From the NCBI GenBank assembly GCA_964020975.1, contig OZ026612.1, positions 134,360,763 through 134,424,762 on the forward strand: a stretch of DNA of 64,000 nt, written 5' to 3'. Origin of the DNA: Hermodice carunculata (lineage: Eukaryota > Annelida > Polychaeta > Eunicida > Amphinomidae). Shown one piece after another: positions 40,801 through 49,687 of this stretch. The position numbers and the translations under genes were made by a program. Every line of letters begins with the position of its first letter. Position 1 is the stretch's first letter. The notes under the pieces are model-generated. The model did not search any database, was not told the origin of the DNA, and saw nothing but the letters and a program-made list of their open reading frames with translations.

Positions 40801-43800
40801 CAAACAAAGTTGTTCACTAGGTGGCATTGCTATGGATTACTGATTTTGAACGATGTTTTCAATTTAGGTACTTATTGGTAAAAGCAGCTTTCCTATTGTC
40901 AGATTACTATGCAAGTCAATGGGTATTCTAATGCTTTTTCACGTTTTGACTTCTGTGAAGAAACTGTCTGTCAGATTCACCTCAAACTTGGTGGCAGTGT
41001 ACCTGAGTCGTCATGCTCTAGTGAATTTTTTATGATATTTAGCTCAGCTGACCTGCTAGTCATCTGTCAGCAGAGCATTAGGTCCATGGGCCTGTTGTTA
41101 AGAAAAATATCTTGAAATGTTGGTCCTAAAAAGTGATCTGAATTTGGCCAGGTCTCTCAAGCCAGCTTTCACTGTATTCCCTTCTTTGGCAACAAATTAT
41201 GAAAGGTACAACACCAAAAACTTTAGAAAATGGAGAATATTCTGGAAGCACATCATATGCACACACAATTATGTGTGTACCAAAAATACCAATCAACCAA
41301 CTGGTCAGTTTGCTGCCATAGATTACATTTTAGGCCCATGGCCTTGTTTTTAAAATTAAGTCAGTGTTTCCATTAACCCCAAATGGGGGTATATTACCCT
41401 TTCAAAACCTGAAATACCTTCTGAGAAAATTCTAAAGGGTCACAAGTCATGTTTATTTACATGTAAAATTGGTGAAAATCTAGTGTTTTCCCCTGAATTC
41501 CCCTTCCTGTGACCCCTTGAAAAATACAAATGATCAGAGTTGATGATTGGGAAGGGAGTTGCAGTGTTTTGCTTCTTTAAATTGAGTGTTGGCCAGCATC
41601 CTCCGTGCACATCATGTTCCTTTTTGCAGTGTTGTAGTGAATAATTATATCAACAAAAAATGAAACAGAGTGCTTACAATCCTGAGAGACAAATCTCTCA
41701 GCACCATTTGTGAGACAATTTCAACTTATTTTTGAGGACAAGGAAATGGAAATGCATTCATCAATAATCCAATGTTATCTTCATACCACTGTGCCAGAAA
41801 AGGGGAATAGTGGCAGTAGTGGCAGGATGTTCCGCTATGCTCCATCGAAAATCCATTACATCCAATACAATAATGTATCAACCATTGAAATCCCCACGTA
41901 TGAGTTCTCACATGCATATATATATAGTTATCTATTGACAGTTCTTTACAGGATTGTATTGAATGTGTCTTTTTGTCCAGAACCACTTCCTAGTAGTCAT
42001 TACCCTATTCCACAGTCCGAACTCTTTACTCTCCATTAGCTAACCTGTCCCTGTCTAACCTATGTACATATGGAAGTACTATTGTCCATTGCACATATTT
42101 CTCTGTAAAATTTTGACATAGGCTGTATTATCCCAAATAAATGAAAGGGGTCTTCAGCGGGTAACTACTCAGAACATGTTTTGGAGCCTATTAGCTGTAC
42201 ATGTCTCTCTGAGTAGCGGCTTCTTGTCTAAGCTAAATATTCAGCAAAGACAACCCACATAATAATGAATAAATATGAACATGGCAAATGTGAATTAGCT
42301 AAATATGTGAAGTTTTGCTTATAAATGCAGAGCTTCATTATGAAAGAAGAATACCTGACAAACAAACCAAAAGTACTAAATTTGTATAGTACAGGTTCAG
42401 ACAAGAAAAATTTGACTTACCCCTGAACCAATATGCACCCTTTCTAGCTGGATAGCTTATCCTAGTTAAACAACCCACCAGTGTATAACTGAAGTGGAAA
42501 CACACTGGGGCCTTATATTCAATCCCAGTAATTGTAAAATAAACAGTTGCAGCTAGACCACCTGTACAAATCAAGGGGAATCCTAACAAGGACTGCAACA
42601 ATGGACATCCTGACAGAAAACATGTTAGCCTAAAATGTCAGAAAGTGAATATTAAAACAGAATGATGCCAAAAGATAAAGTTAAGTAGCAAAACAGACAA
42701 GTCTAAAAACTAAATTATTGTTGCCAAACTTTCTAATAATCTGTGGATATTAACAGCAAAATTATAGGGCAAGTGAGAGCAGAATGAAAGTCACTTGTAT
42801 TTAAGTCAAGAGAATGCAATGAAAATATAACATTTCTTAATCAGATATCAAGTACAATTAGGCAACCTTGTAACTGTCGTAGGCCGCTACTTGCTACCGA
42901 TAGCTCCTGGGGGTTTAACCTAACAGAAAACAAGCTAGCCTAAAATGTCTGAAAGGTGAACACTAAAACAGAATGATGCCAAAACATACAATTAAGTAGC
43001 GAAACAGGCAAGTCTAAAATCTCTAAAGTTGTTTACAGTATAACATCAAGCACAAAATGGTTTGCAAAATAGACCTACATTTGCCCCAAAGTTGGGCCCA
43101 GTTATACATTTATTTGAAACTCCATCGATGACAAAGATTTTTAAACAACACAAAAATAAGAGGCAGGAAGCCCCCAGTAATTACTATCAGTAATTACTAT
43201 CAGTAATTACTATCAGTAATTACTATCAGTTATTACTATCAGTAATTACTATACATAACATAACACACAATTCTGTGTCCATACCTGCATTTGGAGCAAT
43301 TCAGTGAAACATGCACAGGATCAAACTTTTTCCAGTTCATTTTATGAAGTATGAACCATATTTGGGAGAAAAGGTTCAATGTTGAATTGTGTATCAATCC
43401 CCTCGCATTTATACAAAATATGAATAGTGGGAAAAATTAGTGTCAAAATTCTAACCCTAGTTCAACATTATTCTGGCATAGTTTGTTTCAAGAAATGACC
43501 CTAACAATAATCAGGCACAAAATGTGAGATTGAGTGAACTGAAAGGCATGTGTGTTTTTATATGGTATGTCACATTTCAGACTTTCCTTATTGAAGAAGA
43601 AATCTGCACTTCTAAGTAGAAGAGAAATTAATGACAGTCTTAACTTTTCATTACAGAAGCCTGCCTGTTTGAATGGATTTGTTAATTCCATAGCTACATG
43701 GACCAAGCATTCAGTTTGGCAATATTCATTCCTTGGATTTAACATGTTATGGTAGTATAATTTGTCCTCCTTGGACTGCAAAAATGCCATCATTAATGCA

Positions 43801-44015
43801 ATATCAAAGTGGTAGACATGGTCATGTATATTATTTTTCCACACAAAAACACTTTTGAATTTGTTTGGTCTATATCAGTGTGATGTGTATTTGTTGCAGT
43901 CGTTTGATGTGAGTGGTCTACAGCTAGCATTGGCAGAGAGACAGAGTGAAATGCCTGCTCCCAGTAAAGCCGGCATTCCATGTGTGGTCACTGACCCAGA
44001 CCTCAAACCAACCAG
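20915..44015 (+). CDS. CNOT11: CNOT11 (CCR4-NOT subunit 11), N-terminal six exons only
   Basis: Exons: 20915-20952, 26458-26563, 32767-32901, 34187-34300, 35243-35296, 43900-44015. All are GT-AG with agreeing phases; they give 187 codons and leave phase 2. CNOT11 is a non-catalytic subunit of the CCR4-NOT deadenylase; its N-terminal part binds CNOT10 and CNOT1 and its C-terminal DUF2363 part is a docking surface (established). Matches to human CNOT11, in order: [71 protein letters not shown] and [15 protein letters not shown]. The long Gly/Ala-rich leader of the human protein is absent: here the protein starts at the equivalent of human MSLTPKEL. The C-terminal half (human EDELAWLNP onward) is not found between 44,016 and 64,000. 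Confidence 0.92.
21836..22826. mobile_element. DNA transposon remnant with about 31-bp TIRs
   Basis: Left end 21836-21866 and right end 22796-22826 are inverted copies matching at 30 of 31 positions; the inner part, AGCTACTATAGATGG onward, is perfect over 25 bp. TCCCT flanks both sides (21831-21835 and 22827-22831), and the match can be stretched to 8 bp (GGTCCCTC) if the ends are drawn slightly inside, so the target-site duplication is 5-8 bp. The interior (about 990 bp) holds a broken PHD finger on the plus strand. The superfamily is uncertain. It sits in intron 1 of CNOT11, about 0.9 kb from exon 1. Confidence 0.75.
22120..22270 (+). pseudogene. Broken PHD-finger fragment inside the TIR element
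   Basis: One frame reads [19 protein letters not shown] then SVEWF, the first half of an ING-type PHD finger (C-x-C ... MI-C-x-N-x2-C ... WF). The second half, YQCVGLTEN, continues in another frame just after the WF, so the finger is interrupted by a frameshift. PHD fingers of this type occur both in chromatin readers and in proteins carried by some invertebrate DNA transposons. Its place between the TIRs favours the latter (inference). Confidence 0.65.
23926..24393 (-). CDS. FLYWCH-domain protein fragment, intronless
   Basis: Open frame of 155 residues. Residues 60-117 (24216-24043) fit the FLYWCH zinc finger: [34 protein letters not shown] and [11 protein letters not shown], with the C/C/H/H ligands. 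The usual aromatic Trp of the YWRC motif is Cys here. The tail is Ala/Gln-rich ([18 protein letters not shown]) and stops soon after, so it is shorter than typical FLYWCH proteins. FLYWCH modules bind DNA and are common in Mutator-like transposases and in transposon-derived host genes (established). The Met at 24261 (residue 45) is the more likely start if it is expressed. Lying inside a CNOT11 intron on the opposite strand, it is probably transposon-derived. Confidence 0.55.
   Translation of the reverse strand: MIILQTCIYKMLSGILIDVLFSLLSCLCIYWAKHRIPAISKDIAMASNILGVGETYQSSLGGLKWGYLGYPYHKEKSTASKTYCRCESIEALIMCSGRIIAVGNVDVVNVTDHNHAPSQASASMQKTMSQLKQAAASSHEAISALLAQEIAQMKL
24980..25197. mobile_element. 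TTAA MITE, family B, copy 1 (inverted)
   Basis: Begins TTAACCGTTTCCCCCTTA and ends GGGAGAAAGGGTTAA, with TTAA at both edges. Contains GACTGAGTCAACAGCTG and the ACCCAGGTCA-type core of the family in reverse orientation to the copies at 32.9 and 34.3 kb. Intron 1 of CNOT11. Confidence 0.7.
26458..26563 (+). CDS. CNOT11: CNOT11 exon 2
   Basis: 106 nt, phase 2 in, phase 0 out. Encodes [18 protein letters not shown] and [16 protein letters not shown], aligned with human [24 protein letters not shown]. Donor CTC|GTACGT is chosen because exon 3 then continues the family alignment without a gap. Confidence 0.9.
27170..27670 (-). mobile_element. Remnant of the element that carries the hammerhead
   Basis: The sequence from the ribozyme to about 27.66 kb differs from the flanks in being less AT-rich (for example around 27230-27320 and 27440-27560) and has no open frame of note. 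Its extent is estimated; no target-site duplication or second ribozyme was found. The hammerhead suggests a retrozyme or the end of a Penelope-like element. Confidence 0.4.
27187..27228 (-). ncRNA. Hammerhead ribozyme, type I, Penelope/retrozyme style
   Basis: On the minus strand every conserved part is present and in order: stem I strand AGTTC, core CTGATGA, stem II GTTGTG-AAA-CACAAC (6 bp), core GAAA, the short self-complementary stem III CCGG flanked by A and T, cleavage triplet GTC, then the matching stem I strand GAACT (5 bp). Predicted cleavage lies between 27192 and 27191. A palindromic stem III with almost no loop is the known design of hammerheads in Penelope-like elements and animal retrozymes, thought to cut as dimers in tandem transcripts. 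It lies in intron 2 of CNOT11, antisense to that gene. Only one copy is seen, so it is probably a solo remnant. Confidence 0.88.
28482..29470 (-). repeat. Repeat R1, about three head-to-tail units
   Basis: GGACACTAAAT...AATGATACCAAA, CCTTGA(T/C)CTACTTT(C)TCAAGGTCA, GAGGG(A/C)ATGCATT and GTGATGGTCATTACAT recur from about 28482, 28900 and 29315. A short (CATA)n tract follows at 29467-29510. Confidence 0.75.
29749..29915 (+). repeat. Dispersed repeat, inverted partner of 41962-42120
   Basis: GGACAATAGTACTTCCATAT, GTTAGACAGTGACAGGTTAG, GAGAGTAAAGAGTTTGGACTG and ACTACTAGGAAGTGGTTCTGG-type blocks reappear in reverse complement at 41.96-42.12 kb with few changes. Confidence 0.8.
30463..30701. mobile_element. 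TTAA MITE, family A, copy 2
   Basis: Very similar to the copy at 12352-12572 over its whole length, with the same inverted ends and TTAA on both sides (30463-30466, 30698-30701). Its centre is a 33-bp perfect inverted repeat with a one-base loop (30605-30637 against 30639-30671). It lies in intron 2 of CNOT11. Confidence 0.8.
30970..31200 (+). pseudogene. LINE ORF2 C-terminal fragment
   Basis: The plus-strand translation gives [13 protein letters not shown], then after an in-frame stop [35 protein letters not shown] and [10 protein letters not shown]. This is the pattern at the C-terminal end of non-LTR reverse transcriptases (IQKRALRI...LSYEEAL...L..L..RR...C...F.KI....H). No poly-A or 3' end was identified. 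It lies in intron 2 of CNOT11. Confidence 0.7.
31433..31642 (-). pseudogene. LINE endonuclease-domain fragment
   Basis: Minus-strand frame with [11 protein letters not shown] followed by [19 protein letters not shown], matching the end of the APE-type endonuclease of non-LTR elements (SDH ... RG-G-WK-N-SLL-D--Y). It lies about 230 bp from, and opposite in strand to, the LINE C-terminal fragment at 30.97-31.20 kb, so the two probably come from different insertions or a rearranged one. Confidence 0.65.
31858..32139. repeat. Minisatellite, 40-bp unit, seven copies
   Basis: The unit contains CAACAGTATGCACTCCC followed by CATACATATGTACCCTCTAG, repeated with very few changes, so the array is young. 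Intron 2 of CNOT11. Not a CRISPR array: no spacers. Confidence 0.95.
32767..32901 (+). CDS. CNOT11: CNOT11 exon 3
   Basis: 135 nt, phase 0 on both sides. Encodes [20 protein letters not shown] and [18 protein letters not shown], the most conserved N-terminal stretch of the family. Strong CTG|GTAAGT donor. A TTAA-type MITE begins 28 bp into the following intron. Confidence 0.94.
32930..33156. mobile_element. TTAA MITE, family B, copy 2
   Basis: Starts TTAACCCTTTCTGCC 28 bp after CNOT11 exon 3 and runs to a degenerate end near CAAGGGAAAGAGG. Shares CAAAACCAGATGGAGGTCAA and the CAAGACAACATGA block with the copy at 34337. Its right end no longer shows TTAA. Confidence 0.65.
33925..34140. repeat. 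Two short tandem duplications
   Basis: AAAACTATAACATTTAA...CATCAGCAGTAATTTTCATTG with GGCTGGCTGTATTGTGAT is present twice (33865-33960, 33957-34051), and TAATACACTGACAGCATTGG twice (34074, 34110; period 36 bp). Intron 3 of CNOT11. Confidence 0.85.
34187..34300 (+). CDS. CNOT11: CNOT11 exon 4
   Basis: 114 nt, phase 0 on both sides. Encodes [20 protein letters not shown] and QLISSPNKE, aligned with human [21 protein letters not shown]. Excellent acceptor (TTGTTTTCCTCAATCAG); the donor GAG|GTCTGT is weak. Confidence 0.9.
34337..34561. mobile_element. TTAA MITE, family B, copy 3
   Basis: Starts TTAACCCTTTCCCCC shortly after CNOT11 exon 4, contains a central inverted pair GTCAACAGCTTTCC / AAAGCTGTTGAC, and ends AAGGGGAAAAGGG. 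Aligns over almost its full length with the other family B copies. Confidence 0.7.
34746..34860. repeat. (GAT)n switching to (ATC)n
   Basis: About ten GAT units change at 34774 into about 28 ATC units, the reverse complement of the first block. The two blocks form an inverted repeat with arms of about 30 nt. Frames through it give poly-Met/Ile/His/Asp shadows. Confidence 0.95.
35243..35296 (+). CDS. CNOT11: CNOT11 exon 5 (18 codons)
   Basis: 54 nt microexon, phase 0. Encodes [18 protein letters not shown], aligned with human LFKKTPRQIALMDVGNMG. Good acceptor (TTCTTTTTTTGACAG) and donor CAG|GTATGT. The next intron is 8.6 kb and full of repeats. Confidence 0.92.
35401..35606. repeat. (CCCTCT)n, C-run, and four G-runs separated by T-runs
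   Basis: A C/T-rich tract with nine C, an A-run, then from 35498 alternating T-runs and G-runs of about 10, 10, 4 and 12. Strong G-quadruplex potential on the plus strand. Intron 5 of CNOT11, about 100-300 bp after exon 5. Confidence 0.9.
36110..37010. repeat. GC-richer patch with hairpin and diverged duplication
   Basis: Starts with a perfect hairpin ATCTGTGGC-GAA-GCCACAGAT (36119-36139). Two halves, about 36480-36715 and 36745-36960, share GGGTA(T/C)ATCTTTT, AAGACCAAG, GATCACC and CATCGC blocks in order, as an old duplication. CpG is clearly more frequent here than nearby. No coding frame recognised. Confidence 0.55.
37010..38190. other. No gene or clear repeat seen
   Basis: AT-rich intronic sequence of CNOT11 without splice-flanked coding frames. 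Only a short (CTAC)n at 37990-38010. Confidence 0.5.
38190..41100 (+). repeat. Tandem array of dispersed repeat R2
   Basis: A unit of roughly 530 bp is repeated at least four times. Markers in order: CACATTTTCGACTTC (38436, 38946, 39484, variant 40940), CAAACTTGGTGG, TACCTTGGGTGGGT, ACCGCTCACCCAATTGCTTT, TTGTTCACCAGGTGGCGCTG, GAACCGTCACTCAGATTAAG, TGTTCACTATGTGG and GATTACTATGTAAGTCAATG. Each unit is flanked by CAGCTGAC-type ends. Non-coding; class unknown. Isolated copies lie at 2.5-4.3, 8.8-9.6, 44.7-45.5 and about 47.6-48.1 kb. Confidence 0.8.
41101..41900. other. No feature seen
   Basis: Intronic AT-rich sequence with short frames only and no splice-flanked coding signal. Confidence 0.5.
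41962..42120 (-). repeat. Dispersed repeat, inverted partner of 29749-29915
   Basis: Reverse complement of the 29.8-kb copy, starting TTTTTGTCCAGAACCACTTC and running past GGAAGTACTATTGTCCAT. Few differences, so it spread recently or was duplicated within the locus. Confidence 0.8.
42605..43255. repeat. 100-bp duplication and a 13-bp satellite
   Basis: 42608-42710 and 42918-43020 share TAGCCTAAAATGTC, ACTAAAACAGAATGATGCC and CAAGTCTAAAA. At 43177-43252 the 13-bp unit AGTAATTACTATC is repeated six times. Confidence 0.85.
43900..44015 (+). CDS. CNOT11: CNOT11 exon 6 (last conserved exon seen)
   Basis: 116 nt, phase 0 in, phase 2 out. Encodes [20 protein letters not shown] then [17 protein letters not shown], matching human [19 protein letters not shown] and its SKASFPSILSDPD. 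Donor CAG|GTAGGT. No following exon with the conserved HICEDELAWLNP or DUF2363 sequence could be found downstream. Confidence 0.91.
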
Positions 44016-44559
44016 GTAGGTCTGCTGAAGTCTTGTACATGCACAGTGCAAATATAGTTATGTTTAGAGTAAGGTGTCTCAACAGACCACCCTGTAGCTG
44101 TTCCCTATGAAAGCAGGTAACCTTCCATTGCAGGCTTAGATAACATGAAGTCATGAAGCAAAATATCCTGTAAAGTGGTCTTGTAAGACAGGTGGTCTTT
44201 CAAAATTCAGACCAGCTTTTTCCATGTTTAAGAAAAGACGTGCCATGATGAAAATAAAACCAATTTTGTGTTTTTGAGCATGATACAGTCCACAATTTTC
44301 AGGGTAGCCCCATACCACTTTCAGGACTTACCAAGTGTATTAAAATCTAAGTCGAGTATTTTGGTGGCACTGCTTATAGTGTTATGTAACATTTAGGCCA
44401 AAGTGTGAAAATACTGAGAATTTTGTGTTTCAAAGAGCTGTTCATGAAACTTGATTTGGGGATGTCAGTCAGGTAAAAAGACAACGACATGTCAAAATTT
44501 GGTGGTGCCACCTGTGATATTATGAAAGACATGGGCCGAAAGATGCCGGAAACACCTTA

Positions 44560-45490
44560 AATTCAATATGTTGAGAAAGAATGAGGCTTATGATACCAAA
44601 TGTACCACAAATGTTTACCATGTTGAAGTTTTATGTTGCACAATGTGGATGACCTTGACCTACTTTCTCAAGGTCATGGAGGGTATACATTTCAAAAACT
44701 GATTGTAACCTCAGCTGACAAGTCCGCTGAGGTTCGAATTTGGTCCATTGTCCAGCCATCCAATTGAAACTTGGTGGGGATGTACCTAATGTGGGTCTCT
44801 ACCAAGTTTGTTCAAATGGTTACAGTCCACTTATTTTTTATATTTTTTATGAATTTTTAGCTCAACTGTCTTCTCAGTCAGCTGAGCTGATCTTCTGGTC
44901 CTTCGTCTTTTATTGATATCAGTATCATCGTTTTCCATCCTTCAGCAATTCGCATTGTTAACTACTCCAAAACCATAAGGCAGATTCTCTTCAAACCTGC
45001 AGGAGATATACCTTGGTTGGATCTCTACCAAGTTTGTACAAATTGTTACAGTCAAGTGATTTGGGATTTTTTATGAATTTATTTGTTCATTTTTTGCCAA
45101 ATCTTTAAAAAATCTTCTCCTCTGAAACTGCCAGGCCAGTTGCTTCAAAACTGCATAAGGACACTTCCGGGACTGCCAGACCTTCCCTGTTTTGGATTTC
45201 TCCTAAACTGTCACTCTGATTGTTCTAAAACTTGATGAATTGTAGTTTGTGAGAGGAGTAAGCAAAGTTGTTCACTAGGTGGTGACACTCTACATCCCTG
45301 ATTTTTAACAAATTTTTCAGTTTGTGCACCTGTCAGTCAATGCATGTATTTCTATTGATCACCATGTAAGTCAATGGGGATTGCAATGGAAACCAAAATC
45401 CTCATCCCCTAGACAAGAATGGGACTTATTATGGGTTGAATGTCAAGGTCAGCTGTGGACAGGCTGTTCACACAGCCCTCTTGTTTGTTA
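44560..45490. repeat. Repeat R1 (reversed) followed by R2 copies
   Basis: 44560-44700 is a reversed R1 copy (AATATGTTGAGAAAGAATG, TACTTTCTCAAGGTCATGG). 44705-45490 is R2-like (ACTTGGTGGGGATGTACC, TCTACCAAGTTTGTTCAAAT, GTTCACTAGGTGG, CTGTTCACACAGCCCTCTTG). Confidence 0.7.
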
Positions 45491-45808
45491 TGGTCCTTAC
45501 ATCTGAATTTGTGCACTTGCATCAATATACCAGTACTGGAATATAAAACAGACAAAAGTCTATAACATATGGAACAGATGTTGTATGACCCGGATTGGAG
45601 GAGGTTACATTTAATTTAGTTTATCACTTTGTCACCAGGAGGTAGCACACTGTGCTCTAAAATTTTGACAAGTCCATGACAGAAGTGCAGTTTACAGTAC
45701 ATTTACATGTAAAAAAGTCAAACTTTTCAGGAGAAAAATTCAATGATTCATCCATTGTGCTATTCAAATTGGGTATATCTGTCTTTCCTCTGTAAGAACA
45801 CTAAAGCC

Positions 45809-45947
<139 letters not shown>

Positions 45948-46284
45948 ATATCAGAATAGAATATATCAAATTGTAAACACTGATACATGTATTGTGTTAG
46001 ATAATATTCTTTACTTTCATAATGTTGGATATAATGTATAGTCTGATTATCACACGTGTGCTGTCCTATTATCTATAGGAATGTATATTGATAGGGTAGA
46101 TAAGCCTTGTGGCTTCAAAATCCCTCTTATGTGATATTTCTGCTATCTATTACCCGTTATCTATATATAATTTATACTTAATTACATAGTCTTCTTGCAA
46201 AAAATGGTGTTATTATGGCAGTAAATGGGGACAAAATGACCGTTGCTGGTGGTGACATTAACCATTCATCTGTCCATCAATAAT

Positions 46285-46960
46285 TGATGTCAACATGCTA
46301 ACTTGAGACTGGAAAACATACTCCAGCCAAACCTGGTGTGTATGTTTGTCTTGTGGAATGCCTGAACAGCATTGCATATGTGTGACCTGGACCGTGTTTC
46401 AAGGTCACAGGACAAATATGTCAATTTCATGCCATGTTCAGTGTCACTAGCATAAGAATCGAAAGATCTACCCTGACCCAAAAAGGAGTCATGTTTGGCA
46501 AGTAGCGTTTATGTCTAAGCCATATTACACTATGGCATATTGTTGTCATATGCTGTCTGTCTGTCCATCCACAATCGATGTCAGTGTACAAACAAAGGAC
46601 TTGAAAGGCTTGAAAGACCTACCCCAACCAAATTTGGTGCATTGGTTGCTTGTGTGGAATGTGTGAACAGAATTGTTTACATGCAACCTTGACCTTGTTA
46701 TCCAGGTTTTGGGTGAAATATGTCAATGTCATGCCATGTTCAGTGTCACTGTGATAGAATAAGAATGGAAAGACTTACCACAACCAAATTTGGTGTGTAG
46801 GTTGCTCTTTTGGATTGCTTGAACAGAATTGAATATGTGTGATCTTGATCTTTTTCAAGGTCCTGGATCAAGTATGTTAATTTCATGCCGTTTTCAGTGT
46901 CACCATGAAAGTATAACAATGGAAACAGCTACCACACCCAAATTTGCTGTGTGGGTCCTT
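46285..46960. repeat. Three diverged units of about 190 bp (R3)
   Basis: CAACCAAATTTGGTG, TGTGGAATG..TGAACAG, GTGTGACCTTGACC, TTTCAAGGTC, TGTCAATTTCATGCCATGTTC and AGTGTCAC recur near 46290, 46600 and 46770 onward. Non-coding. Confidence 0.75.
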
Positions 46961-49300
46961 CTTTTTCAAGTTCTTGGGCAGGATTGCGTGTTTGAAGTGA
47001 TAATCAGGTGACCTACATGTAACCCTTTCCTGGAGCCTAGGGCATCCAGAAAAATGACATTGAATTCGTAAGAGATGGTACTTGACCCGTAATTGAAACA
47101 AGATTAGATTAGAACCATTACAGTGCAGCAAATAATCATTTGTGTGGGTTAAATCTGCAATATATCATTGAATGAGACTTTTTTTGTTGTTGTTGATCAG
47201 TGGTAGGATATTATTGGAAAAAGCATGAGTTGGACAGAAGCTGCAAATCTCCCAATAAAATGGGAGATTTCTTGCCTTTCTCTGTTGATAATTTAAAATG
47301 ACCTGTAGTTTTGTTTGTCCTTGTTCTGAGACAGCACTTCTCGTGTTAAACATACAGGACTTCAGGTTTTTTACTCCATTTTTCAGCAAACCTTGACTCT
47401 TTCACATTGTACAGGGAATGTCTGAAAATGTGAATACAATGTAGCAGTCTGCAGCAAATATACAGAAATATTTCACCAGTCTGTCATTGCAAAGTCATGC
47501 ATTTTCACTGAAAAAGAATTTAATCTGTTCAGATGTACACTTTAATGTTGTAAGATATGACTTTGAACTCAACTTGCTTTGCCAACAGACTGAGATAAAA
47601 CAACATTAATATGTGGCAACCCAAAGAGGACCTTTGTTTGTTCAACAGGTGGTGCCGTTATGCTTTTTCATTTTTCTTTTCTTTTTGAATTTTTTTATGT
47701 GTTTTTTCTTGCTTGACTTCTTTTCCAAACTGTAACAAAAGAAGTTTTGTACATTTTCTCTTTTCTTAACGTTTTCTCCCACACTGCGAGTTAGATCCTC
47801 ACCAAGCTTGTTGGAAATATACGTGAACATGATCTCCATCAAATTGTTTCCTACATTGGTAGTGATTTAATTTTTTCATTGCATACAAGTTATCAAAACT
47901 AGAAAAAATCAGAAACAGGATATGTACATGTTAACACCAGTGATGGTGGTCTTACACAAAGGTGACCTTGATATCATTCTGAAGTTCACAGGACCACTTC
48001 AGTGTATGAATGTAAGATCAACTGAGCACAGGACTGTCACAGTTCTCTTGTTAAATCTGTGTTAAACTATTATTTGTGTTTGTATTTTCATGGTTTTCTA
48101 CCAACAGTGAAATAAGTTGAGGTAGAAATACAGGAAAATTAAGTGACTATACAGTGTGTGTTTTACTTCTGACTTCGTCCTTTCCTACCCAGCATGCCAC
48201 CTAATGTTACCTCGTATCAGAAGCTCCAAGTCTCCTGATATGTAAAGCATGATATAGCCCACTTTGATCATCAAAAAAATCTGTTGGATTTTCTTGCTTC
48301 ACCCCTTTTAAACAGTGTTTGCAATGGTAAATTAATAGAGCCCTCAGAAGTCAAAATGAACACTATCCTGCCTGACCAGGGTTAGTATAAGGTGGCAAAT
48401 ATAAGTCTGTCAGTCTGTTACATTTTACTGAGCAGTATGGACTGATAACTAGTCTGACATGTTGCAAAGGTCAATTTTGTTTGCATCTTTATTTTAGGGT
48501 AAGTTGTTATGTCTTTATGCAGGCCTTCAAGCCAACCTCCAGATTCATTAGAATGTTAGAGTGGTATAGTTTGAGCCACACAAATGTAAATTTAAGAGGC
48601 TGCAATACTTGTAAAGCTCCACAGTGTACATCATTGTGTGTGGTGTGATGGGGGCCATTATGTTGTATAATCTCCCAAAGCAAAAAAAAAAAATGGCTAT
48701 TTCATAAATTGGAAAAATAGTGTTTGACCAGCCTGCAGACTCATACATTTGCTTGGGATCCTTTCACAAGCAACAAAGAGATACATTTTGTCATGCAATG
48801 GAAACCAAGCTTAGTCAAATCAAATGTAGCAAAACTATAGTCTCAGCATTTATGGTCAGTATTTTGGGCAAGTGCAGCTAAATGTAGCAAGTTTAAAGGT
48901 TTTTTTGCCATGTAAATAGTCTGAATATATTGTTGTGCGGGGGAAGGGGGCCACATTGTGTTGAATATAAAATGATTTTTTACATTAACACAAAATAATT
49001 TAGACTGTAATCATGAATTATATATGACATCAAGTCAGACTCACATATTGAAGTATTTTATGGAACAATCATCACTCAATACTTTTTATGTAAAAGAGCT
49101 CATTATCAATGCATGTTTGGGTTCAGTGTGGCTACAAAATAGTTTTGCCCACTGCTGATTGACTGGAGTTTTAGACAGGGTCCACTGAATATGCAAGTCT
49201 GCCTCACAGTGCTAAACTGAGACTGGTAGAAGGGAGTGGTCCAGAGGTAGACAATCCCCATGGGGGTCACTGCCTCAGCACTGGACATGCATGCTTGCAC
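46961..49300. other. No gene seen; one R2-like piece
   Basis: 47640-48050 has R2-like wording (TTCAACAGGTGGTGCC, CTTTTCCAAACTG). The rest is AT-rich with short frames. The missing CNOT11 exons were looked for here and not seen. Confidence 0.5.
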
Positions 49301-49314
49301 AGTTGTGTATATTG

Positions 49315-49333
49315 GAGGGGGGGGGGGGGGGGG
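49315..49333. repeat. Poly-G run
   Basis: About 18 consecutive G within TATTGGAGG...GAGGC. Confidence 0.9.
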
Positions 49334-49505
49334 AGGCTTACAAATGACAATGGTCACAGCAGCATTTTCCAACTTCGCTAACTGTCAGGCCATTTTTGTA
49401 TGTGATGGTGGCCCATGGTCCCTGTCCAATGGTCAAGGGCTGCTCAACAGTCAACAACAGCATCACCTTGAACAAGGACCTGCATGTGATGAATTATTCT
49501 GCTAT

Positions 49506-49687
<182 letters not shown>

